NCBI GenBank assembly: GCA_905221605.1
Contig: CAJNDS010000191.1
Coordinates: forward strand, 298,501-362,500
Source of the DNA: Symbiodinium natans
Lineage: Eukaryota > Sar > Dinophyceae > Suessiales > Symbiodiniaceae
DNA length: 64,000 nt
Direction: 5' to 3'
The notes beneath the pieces were generated by a model. The model searched no databases, was not told the origin of the DNA, and worked only from the letters and a program-made list of their open reading frames with translations. The position numbers were made by a program, and so were the translations under genes. Positions 1-11,008 of this stretch are shown here, piece by piece (position 1 is the first letter of the stretch; each line of letters opens with the position of its first letter).

Positions 1-299
1 CTCCGACTCAGGGTTTTGGAGTTCTGCCTCGTTTCAGGGTTGAAGGTTCGGGGGGTTTAGGGCTTAAGGGTTAGGATTCTGGGGTTGAGGGCTTTGGGGC
101 TTCTGGGGCTCGATTAAGGTTCTATAGGGCTTAGGCTTAGGAGCTTCTTTAGCTCTACTTCGCTGGGGCAAACGGCACGATCGCATGAGGCCTTGGGCTT
201 CGGGCTTTGAGTAGCGAGGGTTTCGCACACGAGCCCCAACCCAAAAAACCCTGAACCCTGGAACCCCGCAAAAACGCCCTTAGCCCTTCACAAAACAAG

Positions 300-343
300 C
301 CTCAAAACTAAACCCTAAACCCTAAACCCTAAACCCTAAACCC
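300..343. repeat. Interstitial telomere-like tract, CCCTAAA orientation
   Basis: Four to five nearly perfect CCCTAAA units inside a longer zone of degenerate units (about 1-350). The first 300 bases are mostly drifted TTTAGGG-like words with no recognisable gene. Confidence 0.9.
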
Positions 344-377
344 CAAACTTGAAAAACCAGAAGGGCAGCTCTCTAAA

Positions 378-445
378 TCAGGGTCCCTGCTTGGGATCCC
401 TTGTTTAAAGGGTGCCGCCTCATAATTGGTACCCCAAAAAAGAAC
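378..445 (+). repeat. Family H inverted-repeat fragment
   Basis: The segment runs from GGGTCCC through GTTTAAAGGGTGCC to GGTACCCCAAAAAAG. The same word order occurs reverse-complemented at 13,942-14,006, and parts occur near 26,130 and 36,830, so this is a dispersed family. It lies directly beside a family A element. Confidence 0.5.
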
Positions 446-453
446 CCTAATTT

Positions 454-564
454 TGGGATGTTCCCCAGTAGACTAACAGTCTTTAATAGGGATTATGATA
501 AGGGCGTAATCGGGGGTACTATAATCCCTATTCCGGACTGTTCGTATAAGGGAGAAACATCCCA
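454..564. repeat. Family A short inverted-repeat element, copy 1
   Basis: A 111-bp foldback. It opens with TGGGATGTTCCCC, passes through ACTAACAGT and AGGGATTATGATA, and closes with the inverse (ACTATAATCCCTATT, GGACTGTT, AACATCCCA). The structure is that of a MITE or foldback element without coding capacity. Related copies lie at 5,155, 8,416, 25,350, 38,144 and 52,345. No target duplication is visible at this copy. Confidence 0.75.
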
Positions 565-1887
565 CCGCAAGCCGGGGGCCTCTCTGCCTCGATTGCCTCA
601 ACCACCCGATCGCCCAGGCAGTTCATGAAGCTCCTCGAGCTTGGGGTTTAGGGTTTAAAAAGGGTTTGGGGTTTGGGTTTTGGGCTTAGAGTTTGGGATT
701 TACGGTTCCGCAGGGAGTGGTCATTTGGCGAAATGGCATATAGTGTGGGAACCCACCCCCCCCAACAAAAAAAAAAATTAAAAAAAAAACACTTAGTATA
801 GTTGGCATATACACTCCTACCCCCAAACCCCTCTTTTTCAAAGTGCCCATGTGTAAAAATGATGGAGGGGGGGGGGGCAGCTGAACCCCTCAGAATTAAA
901 ACGTGGTCAGTCGTGCTTGGATAGGTCGCGCTTGCCGCTCACTTCGCAAACATCGCGGCGGTTTCTTTTGGCTCTGGATTCAACACATACTATTGGGATT
1001 GAGTCTCGCGTGGCACAGTCATGAACATCCGCCTTCTCCTGCACCTCACATGCTAGATCAATTGAGCTAACAAAACTTACCTCCCACTTGGAGTTTCATG
1101 GGTAGAGGGTTGTAAGTATGGCAGTCATACTTATAACCCCACTTAGGGCACTTATAATCCTACTTTTTACTACCCATGAACCTCCAAGTAAGCCACAACC
1201 CCACCGAAAATTCCTGATGAGGGCCCTTGTGGGAGCCATATTCAACAACTCCTTCGAGAGCCCTGCTGCACCAGCCTCGAAACCGGCCCTCGACTCCCAC
1301 ACAGAGGGCCGTGACAACAACTGATAAAGGAGCGAGCATTTTTTTTGTCAATTTTTCTGGTTCTTTTTTGTGAATTTTCTTGTTTTTTCTTGCTTTTCCT
1401 GTGGTTTTCAGAACATGCCCTCCTGGTTCTGCCTGTCGTCCTCCTCTGGTGGGAATTATTTTCTGTGCATTTTTCTGGTTTTTTTGGTGAATTTTGCTGG
1501 TTTTCAGCTTCCGATGGCCTCTCAGCGGCACCGCGTGTCCGGAACAGGTCCAAATCTCAACGTGCTACAACAACACATTACGTCCAACCCTTCGTCCTTT
1601 TGCAACTCGCGCTTGGAGCGTCGGGGCGGCCATCGTTGGCCCCGACAGGACTCAACAGCTAGTTAACGTCCGGGGTTGGTTCACGAGGAACCTCGGATGC
1701 TTCAATCTGAAACTTTGCTTCGGTTTAGGGCTTACTGCGCATGTAGGCCGCAAACATTCTATCAGGATTTGCGGCTTATGGTGGACGGTTTGGGTCTTAT
1801 TAGGCTCTACGGTTTGCGGGGTCAAGGTTGCTCCTCGTATCATTGCCCCTTCAGTCCGGAACTACGGCTTAGGGTTTAGGGTGTAGG
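565..1887. other. No gene recognised
   Basis: This holds degenerate telomere-like words at 640-700, A- and G-homopolymers near 765-875, an inverted motif around 1,110-1,170 (AGTATGGCAGTCATACTT is a near palindrome) and a T-rich stretch at 1,335-1,505. Reading frames here are short, overlap on both strands and match nothing I know. Confidence 0.6.
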
Positions 1888-1897
1888 GTGTGTTGCG

Positions 1898-2272
1898 GGA
1901 AGCGGGGGGTTGGGGGGGGCGCAGCCCCCCCCATTTGCAAACACGATTCTCGCATGATGGGTTTCCGAAAATGTGTGCATATGGCATATGCTTTGAGGCA
2001 AGCTTGCACGGCTTGAGAAAGCGGGGGGGTTGGGGGGGGCGCAGCCCCCCCCATTTGCAAACACGATTCTCGCATGATGGGTTTCCGAAAATGTATGCAT
2101 ATGGCATATGCTTTGAGGCAAGCTTGCACGGCTTAAACGCGGGGGGGTTGGGGGGGGCGCAGCCCCCCCCCCCCATTTGCAAACACGATTCTCGCATGAT
2201 GGGTTTCCGCAAAAGTGTGCATATGGCATATGCTTTGAGGCAAGCTTGCACGGCTTAAACAAAGCGGGGGGG
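1898..2272. repeat. Tandem ~120-bp repeat with GC hairpin (module D), three copies
   Basis: Three near-identical units have a period of 120-122 bp, measured at ATTTGCAAACACG (1,933, 2,053, 2,175). Each contains a G run, then CGCAG, then a C run that would fold as a GC hairpin. After it come TTTGCAAACACGATTCTCGC and a tract ending AAGCTTGCACGGCTT. The hairpin plus ATTTGCAAACA part recurs at about 41,020 and 41,410, so the module is dispersed. Confidence 0.9.
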
Positions 2273-2276
2273 GGTA

Positions 2277-2552
2277 TTTATTATTCTTTATTTCATTCTT
2301 TCTTTCATTCTTTCTTTCTTTCTTTCTTTCTTTCTCTCTTTCTTTCTTTCTTTATCTCTTTCTGTTCTTTCTTTCTGTCTTGCTTTCCTTCTTTCTTTAT
2401 TTCTGTCTTGCTTTCCTTTATTTATTTCTTTCCTTTCTTTCTTTCCTTTCTTTCTTCCTTTCTGTCTTTCTTTCTGTCTTGCTTTCCTTTTTTTTCTTTC
2501 TTTATTTCTTTCTTTCTTTCTCTCTTTCTGTCTTTCTTTCTTGCTTAAAAAA

Positions 2553-2606
<54 letters not shown>
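2277..2606. repeat. TTTC microsatellite followed by poly-A tract
   Basis: About 270 bp of imperfect TTTC/TTTG repeats is followed by roughly 50 A residues from 2,557. It sits directly downstream of the module D tandem array. The A tail could be the end of a retroposed sequence or simple microsatellite growth, and the sequence does not decide between them. Confidence 0.9.
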
Positions 2607-2609
<3 letters not shown>

Positions 2610-4522
2610 ACCCACTGATAAACCACCAAGTCACGAGGTTGGCCTCATTCCTTACCACAAGTAGTTCTGATATAATATCGCTCTTTCAACCCTAGACCCT
2701 TAATACTCTAAACGCTAAACCCTTTAAGAGCCCCTCCTAGACTCCACGCGTCCGAGCCGCTTGAAAGTGACGAGGCCCGTCTTCGACACGTCGATGGAGC
2801 GGAAGATCGCTCCAGCATCCTGCGATCTTCTTTCTTGCTCCGCGTTTAGGGTTTAGGGCTTAGGATTTATAGAAATTGTATAGGGTTTGGGTCCCAAAAA
2901 GTTTTGAGCGAAAGTTCTGACCGAAACGAACTGAATGTTCGGCTTGCCAAAAGCGATTTGCACTAATTTGTTTAAACTCGGCTTGTCAGCTGTTGAGTGT
3001 CTGCGGGTCTGCGGGGGTTTTGAATTGAAGTGAACTGAAGTGAACTGAATGTTCGGCTTGCCAAAAGAAGTTTGAACTAATTTCCTTAAACTCGGCTTGT
3101 CAGCTGTTTCGACGAATAACATGGGAAATTGAGAATAATATCACATACAATTTCGATTTATTTCGTCTTTAGGGTTTAGGGTTCAGGGTTTAGGATACTG
3201 TAGCTAAACTTCAATAATAGCCTCCATTTGGGTGAGCCAAGAAAGGCCTGAGATCCTGAGCGCAAAACAACCCTGCAGATTGCCGTCCACCACCCTCCAT
3301 AAACTCTAAGCCCTAGACCCTGATATCTCCCAACAGCCCGGCCAATTCCAACACCCCACTGGCCCTCTTCGATCCTGAAGCCCTGAACCCTAAAAGCCCA
3401 TGATTCCCTATACACAAAACAATCCAAAACGCCCTCGGACCCTAAAGCGCAAACAAAAATCCTGACTCCGCAAAAACCCTGTAAGCCTTATAGCCCGGGA
3501 ATCCCTACACCCACCAAACCGTCGTTTGGGGTTTAGGGCCAATTAAGCCCTAAAAAACCTGTACTCCACCTAACCCCAGCAACCCCTAAAGCTGGCAAGC
3601 CTTCTCAGCGCACGATCCTCCACCCAAGCCCAACAACCCTAAACCAAAAGCCCTACCCTACCACACAAGCCATCTAAGCCCAAACCCTTCTGCCCTAAAC
3701 CCACCTAAGCCCCTAAACCCTAAACCTGAAAGCCTGAACTCCGATTCTCCACACCTCCGTGTAGCCCAGCCGCTCTAGGCCCTGAGACACGGGCAACCAT
3801 CTTGGCTTCTTTAAGGTTTACCAGGATGGGCTATAGGGCATAATAGCCCATGCTGGTAGGAGTTTGTTTAGAAGGCTGTAGTAGCTCAAGAATTGTGGGT
3901 TTAGGGATGGGCAATGGAGTGTTTTTTGCAGCCAATGCTTGGAGTGGGTTATCTCGATGTCGTTAAATGGCTGCATGCCTTCGCCTGTGACGAGAACATC
4001 AAGAAACTGAAGTAATTTGTTTAATGTACGCGATATTATATTCTTGTGATCAGCCTTCACGAAATCGTCGCTCGTGAGCTGTCCGACATCGTGGCTGTCA
4101 AGCTCATTGAAGGCAGCCTGGCAATCGTCAAATCACAAGCAACTTAGAGCTTCCTGGCGCACAAACTCACACAGCCAGATGCTCGGCTCTGGAAGTAGCA
4201 TGCTCCTTACTATAAATCCCAAATTGAGGGAAACTACCACAGGGTCAACCGTTACCTACTGCTCTCCGTGCCTTTTCAAATCATGTTACGCTTTTTGAAG
4301 CACGATTCCCCGCCAGCTACTGAGAGCCCAGCAGAATCAGTGCCTATTAGACCCCAAACCCTAAACCGCCTCAAACCCTTTAAGCCCCACAATCCCTAAA
4401 CCTTAAAACCCTATGAGCCCTAAACCCTAAACCACTATAAGCCCATTAGCCCCTAAGCCCCTCAACCCCACACCTGAAAAAACCAAACTAAACCCCATTA
4501 ATCAGCCTCAAAACCCTCAAAA
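2607..4522. other. No gene recognised; contains a 114-bp tandem duplication
   Basis: This is mostly degenerate CCCTAAA-like text. At about 2,906-3,116 the sequence around CTGAATGTTCGGCTTGCCAA and AAACTCGGCTTGTCAGCTGT occurs twice, 114 bp apart, with several substitutions. No coding region is supported. Confidence 0.6.
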
Positions 4523-4650
4523 GCCCCACATCCATGGCACCTTCAAGCTTCCGCAGCGGCCTGGGAAGAACAAAAAACAAGTTTAGGCCGACGTTTAGGG
4601 GGTTTAAGGGGGAAGGGTAAGGGTTGAGTAGCCTGGCTGGAGTTTGGGAG
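4523..4650 (+). repeat. Module F, longer copy
   Basis: It begins GCCCCACATCC and ends near CTGGAGTTTG. A shorter copy lies at 6,092-6,180. Relative to it, this copy has about 44 extra bases between GGCACCT and AGGCCGACG, so either an insertion or a deletion happened after duplication. Confidence 0.7.
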
Positions 4651-5154
4651 CTTCAAGGCTTCGGGAGGCGGCGTTAAGGTCCAAGCAAACTTGTCAGTTG
4701 AAGGGCCGGTGCAACGCATGAGTGCAGCGATTGTCAAAGCTAGTTTGACGTGTTTAGACTTGCGCCCGTTCGCTAACAGGATCCATGATACCACAAATTT
4801 CTGCAAACATCGGGCCCGCAACATTGCTGAGATCCTTGCTGCGCAAAAAGGCTTGTAAGCCAGCCATCTCATTGCCACCAAGCACAGGGTCTGGCAAGCA
4901 AACGGTGGGGTCGGAGGAAGGCTTGCACAGGCTTGCCGTCAAACGTTCAAAGCCGGAGTTGCGCTTTAATGCGAGTCGTGCCTGAACCTGCTTCAGCCCT
5001 AGACGAAGAAAGCCTTGAGCACCAAAGCCTCAAAGCCGTGCTAGGTGATAGGACATAGGAATCAGAAGTGCGGGGTTCGATGCTTGCGACTTCAAAGCTC
5101 CCAACCACGAAACGTTCCGGACACCCCATGTTTTCGCACTCAACACTATACTCT
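4651..5154. other. No gene recognised
   Basis: This is non-repetitive at the scale I can read. Short frames overlap on both strands with no conserved motif. Confidence 0.5.
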
Positions 5155-5265
5155 TGGGATGTTCGGATGTTCCCCCTTCGACTAACAGTCCTTAATAGGG
5201 GTTATGATAGGGGGGGTACTCTCATCCCCATTAAGGAGCTGTTAGTATACGGGGGGAACATCCCA
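5155..5265. repeat. Family A short inverted-repeat element, copy 2
   Basis: A 111-bp foldback from TGGGATGTTC to GAACATCCCA. Both inner arms (ACTAACAGTCCTTAATAGGG and CCCCATTAAGGAGCTGTTAGT) are well conserved. The inverted repeat extends slightly into the flanks (ACT before, AGT after). This is one of the best-preserved copies. Confidence 0.8.
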
Positions 5266-5466
5266 AGTATATATACACCTTCGAACCCCAAAAGCGGCAA
5301 CCTCTGCGGATGGGCGCCCCCGGCTGGCTCTGCAGCTGTGGGGACTGCATCCACCTCCGCGCTGAGAAGCTGTTGCATTCTAAGAAGGCTCTTGAAAGGT
5401 TCGACGGCTTTGTGGGTTTTCAGGGCTGATTGCGTCTGCTAGGGGATGTAAAGCTTTAGAGAAACC

Positions 5467-5561
5467 TATACTCCCCTTAGAGCCTTAATAAAAACAACAG
5501 TTTTAATGTCCTCTTGGGTTTTATATAAACAAAAATAGAAAATAGTTCCAAGGGAGGTATA
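5467..5561. repeat. Family B short element, copy 1
   Basis: About 95 bp from TATACTCCCCTTAG, through CCTCTTGGGTTTTATATAAAC, to CCAAGGGAGGTATA. The ends are imperfect inverted repeats and the middle is A-rich. Copies lie at 35,141-35,240 and 61,973-62,062. It is non-coding and its structure is MITE-like. Confidence 0.75.
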
Positions 5562-5592
5562 GAAAACATCTGGCCAATGTAAGCATTGATGC

Positions 5593-6020
5593 AGGCCTGG
5601 AGCCGGGGTTTGGCGCGGCCAAAAAAAGCTGCACAAGCCAACCGCCCAGTTTGAGCCGGAAAGCTTTGCGGAAACATGGCTGACAGGCTGAGTGCATCCA
5701 AGGGTGTTGATTTTTGTGGTCTAAGCTGGAATTATTGGCCCGTCCTCCCCCCCCCCCCCCCCCGGCAGCCCCTCCATGAACCTTTTAAGCAGCTGCAGCT
5801 GCGCTTCTCTCTCCTTCCCACCGCCACTTTGCTTCGCAAGGGCTCAGCTGATAAATATGACCTGACATTTCGCCGTGGACAAGGGCTCGGGGAATTGGGG
5901 GTGCTGGGGTCCAGCTTTTGGCAAACGGATACTCGCTATTGATCTCACATCGAAACTGGCGCCGACAGAAATGAATGCCATGCGTACATTTTACATGAGA
6001 GAGCCCAACAAAGTTCTGCA
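5593..6020 (+). repeat. Diverged duplication, first copy
   Basis: It matches 6,258-6,747 in the same order and orientation. Shared landmarks are AGGCCTGGAG, GCACAAGCCAACCGCC, a C homopolymer, CACTTTGCTTCGCAAGGGCT, TTTCGCCGTGG and GAAATGAATGCCATGCG. Many substitutions and indels separate the copies. No shared open frame was found, so it reads as non-coding or long decayed. Confidence 0.75.
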
Positions 6021-6091
6021 TGAATCCTGGAAGTTCTTGACTAGACCCAAAAGTAACCTAGGAATAAAAAGGGCGCCCTTTTTGGTTTTCA

Positions 6092-6180
6092 AGCCCCACA
6101 TCCGATGGCACCTAGGCCGACGGCTAGGGGGTTTAAGGGGTAAGGGTAAGGGTTTAGTAGCTCGACTGGAGTTTGTAGCA
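6092..6180 (+). repeat. Module F, shorter copy
   Basis: A homologue of 4,523-4,650 without its ~44-base central segment. It lies between the two copies of the ~0.45 kb duplication. Confidence 0.7.
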
Positions 6181-6257
6181 TTTTGTAGCCACAGCAAACC
6201 CTAAACCTTGAACCCAAGTCCCTAAACCCTGAACCTTAACAAATGTGGAACGGAAGG

Positions 6258-6747
6258 AGGCCTGGAGCAGGGTTTCTGCACTGCCAAAAAAAGTTGCACA
6301 AGCCAACCGCCTAGTTGGAGCCGGAAAGCTGTGAGCGGCCCAAAAAAGGGCTTTTGAGAAAAGGGTTTAGGTGTGAATATACGCCACGTTTAAAGGGTAT
6401 CTACTCAGCTAGTAAGGGAAACATCAAAGTACAGGTTGAATGCATTCAAGGGTGCTAGATTCTATGGCTGATGGCGCACGCTGCATTTTTTGGTCCGTCC
6501 TGCCCCCCCCCCCCCCCCTCCGTCCATGAAGAGCCGCTTTTCGCAACCGCAACTGCGCTTCTCTGGCCCACCACCACTTTGCTTCGCAAGGGCTCAGCTG
6601 GGCATAAATATGACATGAAATTTCGCCGTGGTCCAGTTTTTGGCAACACTGATCCTCTGTTTAATTTACATCCGAAAACTGGCGGCGACAAAAATGAATG
6701 CTATGCGCACATCTGACATACATTGAGAAAGCCCAAAGCCTTGCAAC
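6258..6747 (+). repeat. Diverged duplication, second copy
   Basis: Partner of 5,593-6,020. It is longer because of an extra ~60 bases near 6,340-6,430. The C run at 6,484-6,498 lies at the same point as the C run in the first copy, so homopolymer growth either predates duplication or recurred at the same place. Confidence 0.75.
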
Positions 6748-8415
6748 AATTTCACGTTTAGTTCAACATGGAAAAACCTAAAGGCTTGACATCCGAACCG
6801 GAAAAGCCCATGAACGCGCTTGCTCTCGCAAGGAACGCGCTCCCTCAGCCGAATGCTTTCCACCTCAGCTCCGCGATGCTCCGCGTCAGCTCAATAAGTT
6901 TGTGGCTTCAACCTTCAACTCTCAACACTAAACCCCAAAACCCAAGTTGCAGAAACTTCCGGGCAAACCTGAACCGTGCTAAGGCCTCAAGGCGACCTCA
7001 GCCGCAGCCTCTACACTCAAGACCAAAGGACCAAAACGCAAAAAACAAAAAAAAACGGGCTCTGCACCCTGGCAACAACGGGACGCTTACAGCCTGGGGC
7101 TCCCGGCGACCTCAGGTTGCCTGCAGGCATTTACTTTTTTGATGTTCTTTCTTCTTTTGTAGACAAGTTTTTTTATACTTACGAAAATGTCGTTGTGCTT
7201 TGGGTTTAGGGTTTAGGGTCTAGGGTCTAGGGTCTAGGGTTTAGGGTTTAGGGTTTAGGGTAGAGTTTAGGGTTTAGGGTTTTGGGGTTTGGGGTTTAGG
7301 GTGCGTAGCGAATTGATTTGTTGTCGCACAAACCCTTCATGACTCCGGACGCATTATTCGTCGAAGGATCGTTCAGGGTTTAGGGTTGAGGGGCGCTGGG
7401 GTCTAGGGCTTAGGATTTTGGGTTCGAGGTTTCGGGTTTTAGGGTGTAAGGCTTCGGGGGTGGAGCAGGGCTAGGTGGTGTAGGAGCTTGGGCAGGGTTT
7501 ATAAGGCTTGCTGGGATGTCAGGTGTTGCAGGTAGCACAGGCAGGTCATTGACCCACCACTGTCATAGATCATTCCAAGCTCATGCTCAGACTTTGAAGG
7601 CGCGACGCTCGCCTAGGCAGAACGTGGAACCCCAGCAAAAATTATCTTTTTCGCTTCTTAGGAATGAAGGTACCCAAAAATTAAAGACTTTTCCCAGGTA
7701 TCCCTAAGTAGCTACCAGCGTTTGTGCACTGCTACGCTGCTTCCCGCCTGTCACCTCATCTGCACCCGTTCCAGGTCGGCTTGTTGGAGGGGTCGCCTCA
7801 ATAATAATCATACTAATAATAGGAATAACAGTGATAATAGCAATAACAACAACAATAGTAATAACAATAATGATTATAACAATATAAAATTGTAATATTA
7901 AAGCTGCAGTCAAGGTGGAAGATTACCGGCTCCAGAGTTCAACTTCCACCGGGAACAAGGCAAAGCCTGGCACTTTCTCAGGAACGAACGTGCACGAACC
8001 GAACACGAAGTTGGCCAGACGTGTCTGATGTGAGCTGAAACAAAGCCCATGTCTCTGACATGCGCGACTGCAAAACCTCACAACAACTCAAAAGGGCAGG
8101 CAACCTACATCAGGGTCCAATGTGCGCGCTGGCCTTCTGCAGCGTTTGTCTTTCACGAGTCTTGTCAAGCACTCCGAGCAAGCGTGACCAAGGCACTGGT
8201 GATGGACAAAAATGTCTACAAAACCCTATAAACCCTTAAACCCTATAAACCCTAAACCCTGAATTCAATCCCGTGAGGGCGGGATTTACTTAGGATGGCT
8301 CCTGTCCAGCTCATCCTTGGTTGTTTTCAGGCCTCCCGCTTTGGATTTCTAGCTCCGTGAGGTCGGCTTTCATCAGTCACCACAATCCGGCCACTTTCCT
8401 AAACCCCAAACCTGA
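6748..8415. other. No gene recognised
   Basis: Unique-looking text with a telomere-like array at 7,202-7,302 and an AT-rich AATAAT-type patch at 7,798-7,890. Short frames only. Confidence 0.55.
7202..7302. repeat. Interstitial telomere-like array, TTTAGGG orientation
   Basis: About 13 units of TTTAGGG with a block of TCTAGGG variants in the middle. Confidence 0.95.
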
Positions 8416-8477
8416 GGATTATAGTACCCCTAGTATGATCCCTACTAAGGACTGTTAGTACAAGGGGGAACATCCCA
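8416..8477. repeat. Family A element, 3' half only (copy 3)
   Basis: Only the central and right part is present (GGATTATAGTACCCC, GGACTGTTAGTA, GGGGGAACATCCCA). The left arm is replaced by telomere-like text (CCTAAACCCCAAACC), so the break point lies at a telomere-like tract. Confidence 0.65.
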
Positions 8478-8901
8478 ACCTAAACTCTTCTTGGGGTAGC
8501 CTTCTCGAGTTTGAGCTTTCGAAAGTTTTGCCTCTCAAATGCAATAGTCATTTGTTCAACTTGCTTGAAGCCCTACAGCCAGCGGGCAAGAGTTGTTTGT
8601 TCACAGTGTCTGTTCCAGGGCAAGAAGGAACCCTCAACCCTTTGGCGGCAGGCTTCGGAAGACTCTCGCCTAGTCGGTGGGCAGTACAGTTCACTGAGCC
8701 CTACCACGACAAGTCGGACACACCTGTTCTTCTGACAGTGCAACCAACCGCGCGGCACTTGACTTCAAAATCTGGTTGTAAAGGCATACGAGAGCCAAAG
8801 CCCTTAACCCTAAACCCTAAACCCCAAACTTACGAGAGCCGAAGCCATACTGGGACACCGGCAACCTTCGCGGGCTCTTCGGGCAGCGCTCCGCGAGCCT
8901 G
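8478..8901. other. No gene recognised
   Basis: Frames of up to 125 codons exist on the plus strand (8,528-8,905). They run into CCCTAAA text at the end and carry no recognisable domain, so I do not call a gene. Confidence 0.5.
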
Positions 8902-9000
8902 GTAGGGTTTAGGGTTTAGGGTCTAGGGTCTAGGGTGTAGGGTGTAGGGAGTAGGGTGTAGGGTGTAGGGTGGAGGGGGTAGGGTTTACGGTTTAGGGTA
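8902..9000. repeat. Interstitial telomere-like array with TGTAGGG variants
   Basis: TTTAGGG units pass into TCTAGGG and then a block of TGTAGGG units, about 14 units in all. Confidence 0.9.
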
Positions 9001-10519
9001 GGAAGGCTTGCAACTTTCGGTTCGGTGTTGAGAGGACTCAGTGCTTGTTGAGCAGCTCAGAGTCTAGGGTATTCAGGGCTTATGGTTCTGAAGCGTTGAG
9101 GCACAAGTAAGTGGAGCCTACAACAACCCCCAAACACTTTCAACGGCCCTGGAAGTCTATAACCTACAAACAACCTTGATTCCCCGCTACGGTACAAGCT
9201 GATGAGCTTCCAGCATCACGTGTGTCGGTTCCCCCTGAGAAAACCCTTGGCCCTAAGAAGGCCAGGCCCTTGCATCTCTCATTCGACATTTAGCAAGCTG
9301 TATATGGACCATTTTAAGATCCTAATACAGAGAGAATTCGGGTCCACGATAGTTTTGGGGTCGTTTAGGTTTGCTTGCTGGCCTTCCTTGGGGTAGAGGG
9401 GTCATTTAGGCATAAGGACTTTTAAGGCCATGTACAGCGGGCTGAAATGTGTCGCTTCGAAGGGGGGCCTGGGGATGCGTCCAAGAGAGGACGCACGCGA
9501 TGTAGGCCATGCAAGGTTCCCACAATGTTGGGTTTAGGATTTGGGGTTTAGGTTTAGGGTTCTGGGTGATCCAGGGAAACTAGCAAACCCTCACGTACCC
9601 GCCGGGCGGTAAACACGGAATTCCTAGCCTAACCAGCCTAAACCTCTCTGACTGCAGTTCCTGTAGTTCCCTTCGGGGAAACCTGCGCAACTTAAGGTAC
9701 AATCGAATATGAGAACTAGGTGCCACCAAAACCCTAAAAGCTGAACCCTAAACCCTAAATCCTAAACCTTAAACCCTAAACCCTACACCCTTTTGCAACA
9801 GGCCCTAAACCCTAAACTAGTAAAATTAGAACCCTAGGTGGCGGAGAAGACATGGCCGGCCGTGGAGATCGCCGGCAGCTTGACCCAGTCTGCTCCTAGC
9901 CTGGTCGTCTGGGCAAGCTGGAACCGCATTGGGGCTTAGGGTTTAGAGCTAGGGTTCAGGGTTTAGGGGTTCGGGTTTGGGGTTTAGGGCTTAGGGTCTC
10001 TGCAAGTCTAACAGAGCAACCAAAAGCAGCCAACCCAAAGATCTCGATTGATAGTTTCACAGCTATCATTGAACTGAAAACCCCCAAAAAAATCTCGAGT
10101 CCAGAACCCAGAGGCTTTGATTTGGGCTCCGTTTCAGAGAAACGTGGCGTTGCGCAAAACAAGGACACGAAAGATTGGAAGAGCAGTCCACTGACTGTTG
10201 CACAAATATTTTGCTAGCGCCTGATAGATTTTGTCAACAGCTGACTGTTCGCGCACCATCTACCCAAACTCAAAGAGCTCCGTCTGGCATGGCAGGTGTT
10301 GACACTGTGTTGAGAGTGCTTCTACACCTGCTGTACATTACCTTAACATCATTCAGCGGCGTATCAGAATGCAGCAATAAATTGTGGTTGAGGGCAGCCC
10401 CGGCTTGCAGAGCATTGCAGTGTCTATGGCCAAAACATACCACCTCCTCAACTATGAAGTCTGTAAAGTGCCATGCTCAAGCCGGGAGTGAGGCTTGATA
10501 GCACGAGGTCGAACCCTAA
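9001..10519. other. No gene recognised
   Basis: Contains CCCTAAA-like tracts at about 9,730-9,817 and TTTAGGG-like text near 9,940-9,995. The rest shows no motif I can name. Confidence 0.55.

Positions 10520-11008
<489 letters not shown>

Noticed and set aside
1-350. True chromosome end at the left edge
   Set aside because: The repeats are degenerate, mixed in orientation and no denser than in the rest of the window.
961-980. TTTTGGCTCTGG as a possible spliced-leader gene
   Set aside because: It matches only part of the conserved dinoflagellate leader (TTTTGGCTCAAG) and lacks the CCGTAGCCA start.
2177-2664. Phe/Ser-rich and Lys-rich frames of 94-123 codons
   Set aside because: They are translations of the TTTC microsatellite and poly-A tract.
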